A stretch of 64,000 bases of DNA from Ashinkailepas kermadecensis (lineage: Eukaryota; Arthropoda; Thecostraca; Neolepadidae), in contig JAOTOM010002272.1 of the NCBI GenBank assembly GCA_034440615.1, positions 32,884-96,883 of the forward strand, read 5' to 3'. Shown piece after piece: positions 11,793-22,796 of the stretch. Position numbers and translations under genes: made by a program. The first letter of the stretch is position 1. The number at the start of each line of letters is the position of its first letter. The notes beneath the pieces are model-generated. The model did no database searches. It was not told the origin of the DNA and saw nothing but the letters and a program-made list of their open reading frames with translations.

Positions 11793-12201
11793 CATCGACG
11801 CCGGCTGGGAGAACCCGTTCCGGCCGGGCGGCGAGCTAAGCAAGGAGGCCGACCAGATCGTGCGCGCCATCCAGTCTGGCCGGCCGCTCGACGCCAGCCT
11901 GGACGAGGCGGACGCGCCGGCCACCACGGCTGCCACCGGCCAGCCGGCGCACAACGGCGGCCCGGCCGGCGAGCCGCTCGTGCAGGCCACCGTGCAGACG
12001 AGCGTGGCGGCCGCGCCGCCGCCGCCGCCGACCGGCGCCACGCACCGCAACGGCGGCGCGGCGCCGCAGACGGCCGTGGTGGCGCAGCCGGCCGGCACCG
12101 TGGAGGTGCAGCACTCGCTCGTCAAGCCGGAGGACGCGTCCCAGGTGGAGCAGGTGACCTTGAAAAAGAAGCCGCGCGGCAAGTGTTGCGTGGTGCAATA
12201 G
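11793..12201 (+). CDS. Terminal exon of a CaaX-box protein
   Basis: The best host coding block here. A splice acceptor (GCGCTGTTGCAG, AG at 11791-11792) precedes a reading frame whose first base completes a split codon. It begins ..IDAGWENPFRPGGELSKEAD, continues through an Ala/Pro/Thr-rich low-complexity linker with a run of prolines, and ends in a basic stretch (KKKPRGK) followed by CCVVQ and a TAG stop. The last four residues, CVVQ, fit a CaaX prenylation signal; the preceding Cys and lysines fit a palmitoylated or polybasic membrane anchor. I infer a membrane-tethered cytoplasmic protein. GWENPFRPGG looks like a conserved arthropod motif but I cannot name the gene. Upstream exons were not found. 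Third codon positions are strongly G/C. Confidence 0.7.
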
Positions 12202-13140
12202 TGAACACGCGCGCGCCGGGACGCCGCGCCGCGGCAATGTGATGTGATGCTGCGGTGCGGGCGGCAGCGGCAGCTAGTCAGACGGCGCGCGCGCGCGAGC
12301 GAGTACAGTGCTGCCGCCTGCCGGCCGTCCGGCGGCGCCCTCTGCGCGGTTGCCGCGCGCAACGCTCGCAGATGGGACGCCCGTGCGCCGGTGCTGCCGC
12401 CCGCCAGGCCGCGCCGGAGCCGGTCGCGGTGTATAGGGCGTGAGGAGACTGCGCTCCCACTGGTGAAGATGTGGCAGCGGGGCGGGGGTGTGTGCGCCGA
12501 GGACGCCAGCGCTGTCGCGTCGGCCGCCCGCTATTTTGTGCAACATTAATGTTTGGTGTCGCAGCTGTCGTGGCGCGGGGCGGGCGTGCTGCCCTGCCAC
12601 GGTTCTGTTCTGCTCTCTGTCCCTGTCTCTGCGTTCGGCTGTCGGCGGCGATGGTGTCGACCGCCGCGCGCTGTCTGGTTATTGCGTTGGTGGTGTGCGT
12701 CGCGCCGGTTCGGTCGGACGGCCGACGCCCGGCCCTTGTAGGCTCGTGTACTCTAGCCCGTAGTCGAGGGCGGGGCTTTGGGCTGCTGCTGCGGCGACAG
12801 CGAGGCCGCCAGGCGCGTTGTTATTCTGTTGCTTTCTTCCGTTGTGCGCACGGCGCGGCTGTAGACCGGACGGACTGTCGCTACCCAGATGGCAGCACCA
12901 GGCCGTCTGCGGCGCGCCTGAAGACTGGGCCCACTTTCGCTCACCGGATGGAAGCCCCAGGCCGTCTGCGGCTGTAGAATGGGCGGACTGTCGCTCCCCG
13001 GATGGCAGCCGTAGGAGCACGGTCCTCGGATTGCGCGCAGAGTTCTTTTGACCATGACCTGCCGATGATGCACGTGTACATTTTAATAGACGGACAGACA
13101 TTCATACTGTAGAATTTCATCTTTTCTTCATTGTTCGTGG
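12202..13140 (+). other. Probable 3' UTR of the CaaX-protein gene with a tandem repeat
   Basis: GC-rich sequence after the TAG stop. From about 12855 to 13015 there are three imperfect units of roughly 60 bp containing GGACTGTCGCT..CCGGATGGCAGC and CAGGCCGTCTGCGG. No canonical AATAAA was seen on the plus strand before composition drops near 13130, so the 3' end is unknown. Overlapping open frames are by-products of base composition. Confidence 0.35.
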
Positions 13141-13829
13141 CTTATACAAATATATGAAGTCATTATTTATTCTGAGCTGTCGTTTCGCTCCGGAGAGAGC
13201 TCGCGGCTATCCCCGAGCATCTCACGTAACGGCCACATTCTCCCCGTTTACAACACTTACCCGGAAGGATCCAGGAGACCCGCGGGATTCTCTGTTCTGG
13301 CGACAACGCTGTATGGCATGGCAAGAAAGGACCTTACATTCTTGTTGACTCCAACAGTGGTCCCAGGGGCAGATCCAGCATTTTCAAAGGCGCTGACTGT
13401 GCATGCTATGAGCGCTAACATCACAAAATTATTAAGCTGCAGTCGATCAGTTAAATTAAGCTGCAGTCGCCTAAAGTGGCCGTAACTAACGGTACCAAAT
13501 CGCCTGAAGTGAGACTGACTAAAACGAAAATCGCGAAAAATGCAAGACATGGGCAGTAGAATTAGCAAAAAAAGGCTACGAATCCTAAGAGACGCTGATA
13601 TTGGCCACAAGGGGCACAACCAAAATAGGTGAATGGTTGGTTACGTTTTTACCCGCTTTGATCCGTCCCGACCGACGCGTTTTTTATGTGTTTGTTTTTA
13701 GGCTCTACCTGTAAGTTACACAATTCCCCTGATAATCCAGAAAGGAATTCCGACCTTGCCGTCCAAAGTGGCTGATTTGCAAGCACAGATCTCAAGACTG
13801 TTCTCATGTCTTGACAGCTTTAAACATGC
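13141..13829. other. No gene recognised
   Basis: Mixed-composition DNA with only short open frames. A GCTGCAGTCG word recurs near 13440 and 13460. Confidence 0.4.
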
Positions 13830-13985
13830 CTGGGGCCACGGTAGAGTGTCGGACTCCTGATCGCAAGATTGTGGGTTCGAATCTCGTAACCGGCGGCGTT
13901 ACCCAGTCCACCCGCAACTAATCGGCGTGAGAGGTTGGCGAAGCTATATGACCTAGCGGTTCAATGCGTCGTAGAAGTACCCAGG
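13830..13985 (+). mobile_element. tRNA-derived SINE (Lys-like family), partial
   Basis: Plus-strand copy: box A region near GGTAGAGTGTCGGACTC, then GATCGCAAGATTGTGGGTTC with a box B, a body with CGGCGTGAGAGGTTGGCGAA, and the tail hairpin region GCTATATGACCTAGCGGTTC ending near GCGTCGTAGAAG. Same arrangement as the 59.7 kb copy on the minus strand. Terminal repeats and TSD were not found. Confidence 0.75.
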
Positions 13986-15430
13986 GTTCGGGTAGTCTTA
14001 GGAGAAAATGTGCTTTACACTACATTTTGACGACATATGTACCTGGTTGGCCACAAATGGAACTCCACGATTATAACCTGAATGGTATAATCATGAGAAT
14101 CGTAGATAACTGATGGAGGATCGCGTTCTAACCACAATTGTCCAGCCTTTTTTGTCTGCACCAAGGCACGTGCAATGGCCATGTTTTAATGCATTTTTTG
14201 TGACGTAATTTCCGGTTAGCCTTCACTTATAAAAAAGGAAAATATCGGAACAACACCTGTGATGTATGGCTGCGCTGAATGACATTAGTTGCAGCACCAG
14301 CTTGTAGAGAACGCCAGCCATTTTAGCTCGTTATTTCAATTGAACCTTATCCATCCGATCTTACACTGAACAAGCATATTACTGAAATGTATTCTGCCAT
14401 GATTCGTTCTGGTGATGCTACATAATAAAAATGTTAACGTTGCATGCTTGATATGTATGTGATACATGAAAGCTAACTGGAAATGACGAAAGACAGAATT
14501 TATGAAAACATGGCCATTGAACGCATCATAGCCCAGGCAGAAGGCTTGACGCGTTCATAGCTCATAGCTCATAGCTCATACTAGCTCAGACAAGGAAGGC
14601 TTGACAATTATGGTTAGAATGAGATTCTCCATCATTTTTTACGATTCTCACGATTATACCGTGCAGGTAAAAAATGTGAGAAAAGAGTTCCATTTGCGGC
14701 CTACACGATACAAATGCGTTAAAAAGCATGTGTAAAGCTCTCAATACATGAGAGTCTTACACATGCTTTCGAGCCGATTTCGGCATCTCTTTAGATTCTT
14801 GTGGCCTTTTTGACTAACTGCACGGTCCATGTCTGCCTTTACCGCGATTTTCGTTAAAAAAATGCAGGCTCCCTCCAAGCGATTTGGTTCTGTTAGTTCC
14901 CGCGGCTTTAGAAGACGACTGCAGTTTAACTTAACCGCTCGACTGCAGCTTAATCATTTTGTGAATTGTGGCGTTCATAGCAAGTAAAGTCCTTTTGAAA
15001 AAATGCAGGATCTGCTCCCGGGACCACTGTTGGTCACAAATTCTGTCAACAACGTTAGGAGGTCCTTTCTTTAAATAGCAAAGCATTGCGTCGATGCTAG
15101 AACTGTAAATTCCACGAGTTTTCTGGAACCTTCCGGGTACCATGCCCCCCCAAACTTGTATGCATCTTTACACCTATACCGCAAAGGACTAAGCAGCAAT
15201 TATTTGGAAATATGGGGTGGGGGCTGGTGATGTATACTCGACATAATATGCTAATACACACCCATTTTCTACACCGACCCTCTAACAATTTAGTGGTGCT
15301 CAGGCCGTGATGCAACCACCTCACTCAGAAGTAAGGCAGCCAAAGAAGGGAAAGACAAGGGGAAAATGATCCCCACTTAAGAAACAATGGCCTGAACTGA
15401 GACGGTTCAGGGCCTCCTCCAACATGTTAA
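13986..15430. other. No gene recognised
   Basis: AT-rich, with short open frames only. Near 14550-14580 a short tandem CATAGCTCATAGCTCATA occurs. 14640-14660 and 14095-14112 contain matching ACGATTCTC/GAGAATCG words in opposite orientation, suggesting a decayed inverted-repeat element. Confidence 0.4.
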
Positions 15431-15500
15431 CTAGGTGGGATGCGTCCCACCTAGTGTCGTGAAATCCCCCTAGTGGAGTGAAAAATCCCACCTAGTCAAA
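15431..15500. repeat. CTAGGTGGGA palindromic-word cluster
   Basis: 15431-15454 is a palindrome with 10-bp arms (CTAGGTGGGA and TCCCACCTAG) around a 4-bp centre, followed by CCCCCTAGTGGAGTGAAAAA and another CCCACCTAG. The word CCCACCTAGTGAAAA also occurs near 34.15 kb. Probably part of a palindromic word-repeat element. Confidence 0.6.
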
Positions 15501-15719
15501 GGGAGCTTCAATGGAGAAAGCAGCTAAAAAATACTTCATATAGATCCGGTAACGAAAATGATTTTTTCCCCTTGGAGCGGTACATTTTGTTATAAAAAGA
15601 AAAGGAAAATGGTAGGAAGTTGCCAGCATTTATACTGAGGTAAAAGCAATGATAAAGGAGGCGGGAATGGCCAACACTGAAAACAAAATTTGACTAACGA
15701 TGACAAATACTGAGGGAAA

Positions 15720-16112
15720 TACGAGCAAAAAAACCAAGAGTACTAACCATGCCTACTAACGGATTCACCGACAGGGTTAGGTGCTGCAACTAATTGGCAT
15801 AAATGTCTTTGTCATTGCCTTGGTGCCCTACCAAGCAACTAAGAAGAAAACTAAGCTCGCCAACCACACCGACTATTGCTGGGGTTGTGCTGTTTGTATC
15901 CTCCTTAGTCACTAAGGTCAATCAACTAAAACAACTAACCAATGCTACCAACATCTTACTGTCTTTGCTTTAGTGATGTCTTAGTTCTGGACATAGTTAA
16001 TTGAATTGGTAAAGCATTAGTAAGGCCAGTTTGTAGCTGTGTTGGCCAATTCCCTAGTTGAGTTTGCTGCTAGTATTAGATGTCTTGGTTAGTAGTCATG
16101 GTTTTGCTCGTA
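15720..16112. mobile_element. Palindromic word-repeat element (TTGGTTAG type)
   Basis: The left end TACGAGCAAAAAAACCAAGA and the right end (complement TACGAGCAAAACCATGACTA) are inverted copies. The left half is full of ACTAACCA-like words and the right half of TTGGTTAG-like words, so the roughly 390-bp element is a loose palindrome centred near 15.9 kb. No open frame of note. It behaves as a non-autonomous TIR element. Confidence 0.6.
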
Positions 16113-16340
16113 GTAAGAATGCTCCAGAACACGAGGCCTCTGCCACGACGGCCGCCATTATTGTATCAAGACTGACGCTGTGCATAGCGCTGCGCTGCCA
16201 AGCTCATAATCGCTTTTGTTTAATTACGTGCATATTTCATCGTTCTAGCTCTAGCATCGTTCTTCATCATTCTCATTCTGCATTGTCTGTGCAAGGTGAG
16301 TGTTTTGCCTGTGTGCGCATGTTTCTCAGTCGAGTTAGTG

Positions 16341-17977
16341 TAGGTACACTCGCTTTCGGAAAGATGTCGAGGTACCCTTAGCATGGCTGGCTCACTAGGA
16401 ACGTAGGCTGTGACGCTGCACACCAAAAATTACTGGTAGGCTGCGACGTTTCACAGTTATGAGTTGCGTGACAGTCTTCCAGCTTCGCCACCGGCCAGCG
16501 TCTGAGCCATAGGATTCGCGTTTGTGGTCGTCACGCGACCATTTGCCCTGCAGCCATGCAGTGGTAAACACGGGTCTTCCCTGTTCCCGCCTTGCATTCC
16601 TCTGTCGGCGAAACAACATTGGCAGTTAAACGAGCAGGTTACCGGACTTCTGGCGATAAGCAACAATTGATAGCTGCGAATTTTTGATTCCAGCAACACA
16701 GAATGAGCAGGAAAGGTTGGAAAAAGCTCAGATGCAAAGATGTAGCGAAAGGAGATGGGAGGTTTATGATGTCAATGAAGTATTCTCTGGCCCCAAAATA
16801 ATAATAGAATGTCCAACATTTATACGTTTTGGAAATGTAGTTCGAACTCTTGCTGTGGTGGCTTTATGAGCCAGGATCAAATTGCTAAGAAGACCTGGTT
16901 TCGTGAACCCTGGCCATGATTCCATGAATTACAGTTTCGCAGTCTAAATTTGGCAAAGCGCTTCACGTGCCGTCAATACACCGACACGGCGACCCCGGCA
17001 GCTCGCTCTCGACCTTATCGTGCCAATTGCCAACTGACCCTCCCAGCCGGGGACTAAAGGCTAGCACGCGAAGCGACTCGAACCCAGCATTGCCAGGGCA
17101 GCGGAGACGGGTGAACGACAGCGCTCTAGCCAACTAAGCTACCGAGGCGGCAAGTCACAGGGAGGCACTTGCTTGCTTAATTCAGACTCATTGACAAGTC
17201 AATTAGTTACGTGATTAAATCGCATCGAGCTGGGTTCGAGTCGCTTCGCGTGCTCGCTTTTAGTCCCCGGCTGGGAGGGTCAGTTGGCAATTGGCACGAT
17301 AAGGTCGAGAGCGAGCTGCCGGGGTCGCCGTGTCGGTTTATTGACGGCACGTGAAGCGCTTTGCCAAATTTAGACTGCAAAACTGTAATTCATGGAATCA
17401 TGGCCAGGGTTCACGAAACCAGCCCTTCTTAGCAATTGGATCCTGGTTCATAAAGCCACCACAGCAAGAGTTCGAACTACATTTCTAAAACGTATGAATG
17501 TTGGACATTCTATTATTATTTTGGGGCCAGAGAATACTTCATTAACATCATAAACCTCTCATCTCCTTTCGCTACATCTTTGCAACTGAGCTTTTTCCAA
17601 CCTTTCCTGCTCATTTTGTGTTGCTGGAGTCAAAAATCCGCAGCTATCAATTGTTGCTTATCACCAGAAGTCCAGTAACCTGCTCGTTTAACTGCCAATG
17701 TTGTTTCGCCGACAGAGGAATGCAAGGCGGGAACAGGGAAGACCCGTGTTTACCACTGCATGGCTGCAGGGCAAATGGTCGCGTGACGACCACACACGCG
17801 AATCCTATGGCTCAGACGCTCCCGGTGGCGAAGCTGGAAGACTGTCACGCAACTCATAACTGTGAAACGGCGCAGCCTACCAGTAATTTTTGGTGTGCAG
17901 CGTCACAGCCTACGTTCCTAGTGAGCCAGCCATGCTTAGGGTACCCCCGAACATCTTTCCGAAAGCGAGTGTACCTA
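16341..17977. repeat. Long inverted repeat, arms about 748 bp, 140-bp loop
   Basis: The left arm 16341-17088 is the near-perfect inverse complement of 17229-17977; a few percent of bases differ. The outer ends are TAGGTACACTCGCTTTCGG and its complement. The loop 17089-17228 holds the box A half of a tRNA-like sequence (complement GGTAGCTTAGTTGGCTAGAG). The inner arm ends lie at the box B word GGGTTCGAGTC. The inner 300 bp of each arm match the SINE-like unit at 26.64-26.96 kb. It could be a foldback element or two head-to-head copies of a composite repeat. Confidence 0.9.
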
Positions 17978-18359
17978 CTTGAGTATCTCAATGGGTCTAA
18001 ATTCGCCAATTTGGGTTGGAAACTTCACAAACCAGAAGTGTTCTAAATCTAAATCGGATGTTGACCTGTCCATTGCGATCTTCTGTCGGTCTGTGTCAGT
18101 GCATCCGAGAGATAAGTGCATGCTAGCACACCAGGTGTGAATGCATAAAGCACACCAGGCATGAATGGCATTCAATCAGGGAGTTACAATGGGGGCCACT
18201 GGGGGAATTCGCCCCCCACCCCCTCCAGGGGAAGGTGGTGCTCCTCTGGGACGGCTTAAGTGCACCCCTGAAAATTTTCAGTTGAATGCATTCTTCTGAA
18301 AGGAAAATGCTCTCTCTTTGAAATAAAGTCACCCCCCCCCCCACCCAACTTCCTCTTGC

Positions 18360-19045
18360 CAGGTGGTAAATTTCCAGTTTAAGGTAATTTCTGATTTCTT
18401 GGAATTCTATTTTTTAAATGCAGTGTTTTTAATATGCTGAGCATGATGTAACCACTCATTTCCTCTGCAAATGCATACTTGTCAGCTGATAGGAAAACTA
18501 ACACCCAAAAAGTGGCTTGGAGTGGCTTGGAGTTGGAGCATAGCAAGTAATGTTCAAAATATAGAAGAAAAGATGTAACATAACCTAACCTAACCTAGCC
18601 TAACCTTCCATGCAAGAAATCAAATTCTTTGGTAAATTCGTGCTCTAAGGTGTTTTTTTTTATTTACCTTTAGAATACCACGTTTATAAAAGTGACTATA
18701 GTCACCTTCATAAACGTGGTATAATATAAGTATACAACGTGGTATATATAACGACATAAACGTGGTATATAACGTGGTATATAAGATGATGGGACCATGT
18801 ATTTTCTGTGCAAATGCTTACTTTTCAGGTATAATAATGGCAAAAAGGCTTTGAATTAGGTAACAGCATAAAAATAAATGTAAAAAAAGAAATAAAAATG
18901 CAACATAACATACCCTAACATAACTTAACATAGCATACCTTTGGAGAAAAACCAATTATTTTGTTTTTAATGTATAAAAATTCATTTTCTGATAACTCTC
19001 AAAATTAAACAAGAAACCTAACCTAACCTAAGTTGCTTTTGAAGA
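18360..19045 (+). repeat. CCTAA-bearing AT-rich repeat, two tandem copies
   Basis: Two diverged copies (about 18360-18640 and 18780-19045) share the order TTTCTGTGCAAATGC-like word, GAATTAGGTAACATAGCA-like word, GTTCAAAATAT, then an AACATAACCTAACCTAAC block. Related copies lie at 36.5-38.2 kb and, inverted, at 20.1-20.4 kb. Non-coding. Confidence 0.65.
18677..18720. repeat. 44-bp imperfect palindrome
   Basis: ACCACGTTTATAAAAGTGAC is followed almost directly by its inverse (GTCACCTTCATAAACGTGGT). It lies between the two CCTAA repeat copies and may be the junction of head-to-head repeat units. Confidence 0.8.
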
Positions 19046-19116
19046 TAAAAATATAAATTATTTTTCTGAAATTTTTGTTCTGATAAAAAACCGAAAATTA
19101 TCGGTATTATTGTGCT

Positions 19117-20053
19117 TTAACACGCGCCCTGGAGGGCCTCTGAAAATTACGCGCACTGGAGGGGGGGGGGGGGCGGATTCCGCCCCCCCTAAGATCTCGG
19201 CTCCTAGTGAAGCTAGAGGAACCAAATTCGCAGGGTGGATGGGTACGGTAGTGAACTCTATGGTGTGCAAAGTTCATGACCTTAGGTCAATATCTTCAAG
19301 GTCAAATGAGGTAAAATTTGCAAAATGTTCTGGTATTGCGTGGCTTGGCTTGTCACCGTTATGGATCGCTGTGATTGTATTTAAATGCTCCAAAATGGGC
19401 ATCAATGATGTTTTCGACATTACTAATGATGCAATGCAGATGCTGGACCCAACATTTGACCTCAGGTCACCTATATAGCACCACTTTATCAGGTCAGTTA
19501 CCTGTTCCAGTTACCGAAACCCGCCCGCCCGACTGCTCCGTCGGGCAGCTCGGAGCAATCGGCTTCGTGAAGAAAGGAGTGAAGTACATGAAAAAAAAGT
19601 ATGGAAACGCAATGACAAACAGTACAAATGACAAACAGTAGTGCATTTATGACAACATTCCAGTTGATCAAGTTTGGTTCCATTAACCTGTCATGAACTT
19701 TACCTGACTTGACCTCGGTGACCTAACATGATCTTGAAACTATATAGCATATCAATATACATCAAACAAGTCGCTAGTGTTGCCAAGAACACTTCCCTTT
19801 TGCTAATATACGGGAAGCGCATCAGCGCCGATTTTTGTGGTCTGGCGCTAGATTTTTTTTTGACTTTAGCGAACTCTAGCTTGAAAGAAAAAAAAATTCC
19901 GCCGAGTTCCATTTTTCTTGCTTTAAACGACGCGCCGGTCATTTCGACGCAGGTACGCAGAAAATCGCGTATATCGACCGGTAAAATCTGCAGTTATTTA
20001 CGAAAAACCGGAGAGGTTGGCTGATTTCGCCCCCCCTCCAGTGCGCGTGTTAA
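19117..20053. mobile_element. TTAA-bounded TIR element, piggyBac-like MITE candidate
   Basis: The left end TTAACACGCGCCCTGGAGGG and the right end (complement TTAACACGCGCACTGGAGGG) match at 19 of 20 bases. A TTAA target on both ends is the hallmark of piggyBac-type insertion. A second GCGCACTGGAGGGG lies 30 bp inside the left end. The interior (937 bp in all) has no transposase frame. Confidence 0.55.
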
Positions 20054-20089
20054 GGTGGTAACAAGAAAAGTTTTTGCATGCATTTCCTC

Positions 20090-20400
20090 CATAAAGCAAA
20101 CAAATGGGTTTGGTTTGGTTAGGCTACGTTAGTTCAGGCTTTTTAACCTTGACAGTTTTTCAAATTTGTAAAACAATTCTTGTAGTTGCATTTGCACAGA
20201 AAATAAGTGGTCCCATCATTTTAGTCACCTTCATAAACATAGTATTCTGAAGAAATAAATATAAAAAAATCCTAAAGCATAAATTGACCAATTCTTTTTT
20301 AACGGAAAATTTCCTGACAATTTTTTCCAAAAATTTTAATGACAAACCAAACACAACCTCAGCTAGCCTGAACTGTTTTTGAAGACTCAATTAAAAAAAA
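20090..20400 (-). repeat. CCTAA-bearing repeat, inverted copy
   Basis: The complement contains TGATGGGACCACTTATTTTC and TGTGCAAATGC, matching the copies at 18.78 and 37.5 kb in the opposite direction. With the 18.4-19.0 kb copies it brackets the TTAA element as an inverted pair. Confidence 0.6.
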
Positions 20401-20429
20401 ATCAAGTCAAGAACAGAATATGGTTCTTT

Positions 20430-21500
20430 AAATCTGACACCCAAGTAAAAATGAATTGGGATGCACTGAAGTATACAAATGATTATGAAAAGTAACCAAA
20501 TGCTCATATTATTAAGTAAAATAGGATACAAAATCGGTCTAATATATTTTGGGCGTGACCCTTCTTCGGTGACAATAAACATACAGAGACATTTTACGCA
20601 CAGGATTTTACGCACATGCTATATATATTAAGCCTTCTACAAATATTGACGAAATCATCATCTGCGTCCAAGTATTTAAATTACAACATAACAAATGGCA
20701 TTGTAACAATTACATGTGATGCGACACTAACAGAGCCAAAATGTTCGTCGTTTCCCTAGACACCCTCTGTATACACCTACCCTATGCCTTTCTATATACA
20801 CATATCCGTGATACTTCAGTGCTCTCGAAGTGTTCGCGTGTGTGGATGAACGAGTGTGTAAGTGAGTGAGGGAACACGTGGGTGCGTACATGGTGAAGTC
20901 GGCGAGTGCAGGTGACGTCTGTACAGTGTCATGCTGTATAGGGAACTGGCTTTAAAAGGGTCCATGATGCTACCATTGTGTTTAGGGGGAATTTTGGTTT
21001 CTGATTTCAATGGATCCTGCAATTTTGAGTTCTGCCAAGTCTTTACAAGTCCGCAAGATTGTGATGCTGAGCGTTGCTGGAGTGATAGTGCTTTCTGGGT
21101 GATTTGTGGCGAAATGCTCTCCAAAAGGGGTGTTTTTCGTTTTGTTCTTTGCGTCTCTGATGTGTTCCATGTATCTGTCCCTAACCATGCGTGTGGTTTC
21201 CCCAATATAGGTTATGGGTTCGTTGGGTTCGTATGGGTTATAAGTTATGATTTCGTCAATATTTGGAGACGGCTTAATATATATAGCATGTGCGTAAATT
21301 GTCTGTATGTTTATTGTCTCCGAAGAAGGGTCACGCCCGAAATATATTAGACCGATTTTTGATCCTATTTTACTTAATAATATGACCATTTGGTTACTTC
21401 TTATAATCATCTTCAATTCGACTATGCTCAACACAGCTCTCCGCAACATTATCAACACTGAAGTATCTATAGATACTTCAGGTGTCATAGGTGTCATAGG
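20430..21500 (-). mobile_element. Penelope-like element fragment with GIY-YIG nuclease
   Basis: Minus-strand frame 20982-21539 ends in a GIY-YIG-type segment: ITYIGETTRMVRDRYMEHIR, then NTPFGEHFATNHPE, and LAELKIAGSIEIRNQNSP. These are the Tyr-Ile-Gly, Arg, His and Glu blocks of the C-terminal endonuclease of Penelope-like retroelements. Upstream of it, about 21250-21450, is a block repeated in inverted orientation at 20430-20660 (TAAGTAAAATAGGAT and GGCGTGACCCTTCTTCGG in both). This resembles the terminal pseudo-LTRs of Penelope elements. The reverse transcriptase is absent, so the copy is truncated and cannot move itself. Confidence 0.75.
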
Positions 21501-21639
21501 TGCCATGTAAGTGTCATATATGACACCTACCTCAGTCATTCACTGTTGCAGGGTGAAGGGTGTCGTAGTGTTGTTTTAAAGATCATATTGCTTTCCATTA
21601 CCTTCCAGAGCATTCTCAATGTACTTCTTGTTGCCGAAG

Positions 21640-22790
21640 AACCCGCGCTTTAACACCCAATCAGTTTCAGTATGATTGTGCCTTGAAATCAGTATGATCA
21701 GTATGATTTCAGTATGATTGTGCCCTAATTGAGAGGTTTTACACACATTTTATCTCCATGTAGCAAAGAAAATGGTTATATTTGTTTGGCTAAGTTAGGC
21801 TTTTAAGTTTTTTGTAAATTTAAAAATTAACATTCAAGAAGTTCTTCACAAAACAGGTTAGCGCTAGGTTAGTTTTTTATCTTTTGACATGGTATGTTAG
21901 GCCAGGTACGTTAGGTCATGCCACATTTTTTCGTTGAATAACATGATTTTTAATGCTACATTACCCAACTCAATGCCCCCTTTTCTGGTATTATTTTACC
22001 TGCCAACTGAAAAGTCAGCATTTACAGAGGAAACAAGTGGTCACATAATGTGAATCACATTCATAAGCATTGAGTTGGGAAAAGAAATTCCAAGAATTTA
22101 ATAATTACCTTCAAGAACAATTTCTTCTTAGTTCCCTGGGTCTAAGCATGGGGCATACACAAGGCCTACCTTTGGGCCATTTGACAATGACTTGCAAAAT
22201 AAGGGCTGCTGCAATCTATGAACACCCACAGAGATACCCACTTAATCATAGGTGCAGATTTTTGAAAATGTTTGTGAATGCACACTACATGAAGGCAATG
22301 GGTGGGCCAAAATGGATTGGGAGGCATACCACATAGTGTCCCATGTTAAAAGTCTACATTATTCGGAGGGCACAGCCAAGATTGATGGGCAAGTGCCCTC
22401 TCAAAGACACACCAAGCTATGCCCCTGTACCTAATTTAAAGCTATAATTTGAAAATTTGCCCCACATACCTACTCATTTGAAGTTCGTATTTGTGGTCAT
22501 TCTCAACTGATCCTGGATAAAAAAAAACAACATAATGCACTTTTGCATGAGGCTTGGAAGTGCAGCGTTAAAATAATTTATTTTCGTTAGGTGTGAGATG
22601 TCGAAATGAGTCCAGTAGGATGTCGAAATTTGCCACGGAAACGATATAACGTACCATAATAAGTTCTTCAAACACAATTTAGATTCGAGAGCACGCTCAT
22701 ATGTGCGCGTTTTTCCTTTGTTTTGAGATACCTAATTTAGGGGAAAATATTTTAGTGATAGCAATATATAATATATATCCTTATCAACTG
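21640..22790. other. AT-rich, repeat-derived; no gene
   Basis: Contains a decayed stretch of the CCTAA family near 21.8-22.0 kb (GGTTAGCGCTAGGTTAG, GTTAGGTCATG). GTGATTTCAGTATGATTGTGCC-like words repeat at 21.66-21.73 kb. No supported coding region. Confidence 0.4.
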
Positions 22791-22796
22791 ATGTTG

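Noticed and set aside
11836..12237. Arg/His-rich protein antisense to the CaaX exon
   Set aside because: Low-complexity shadow of the real exon. The plus strand has a splice acceptor, a conserved motif and a CaaX end.
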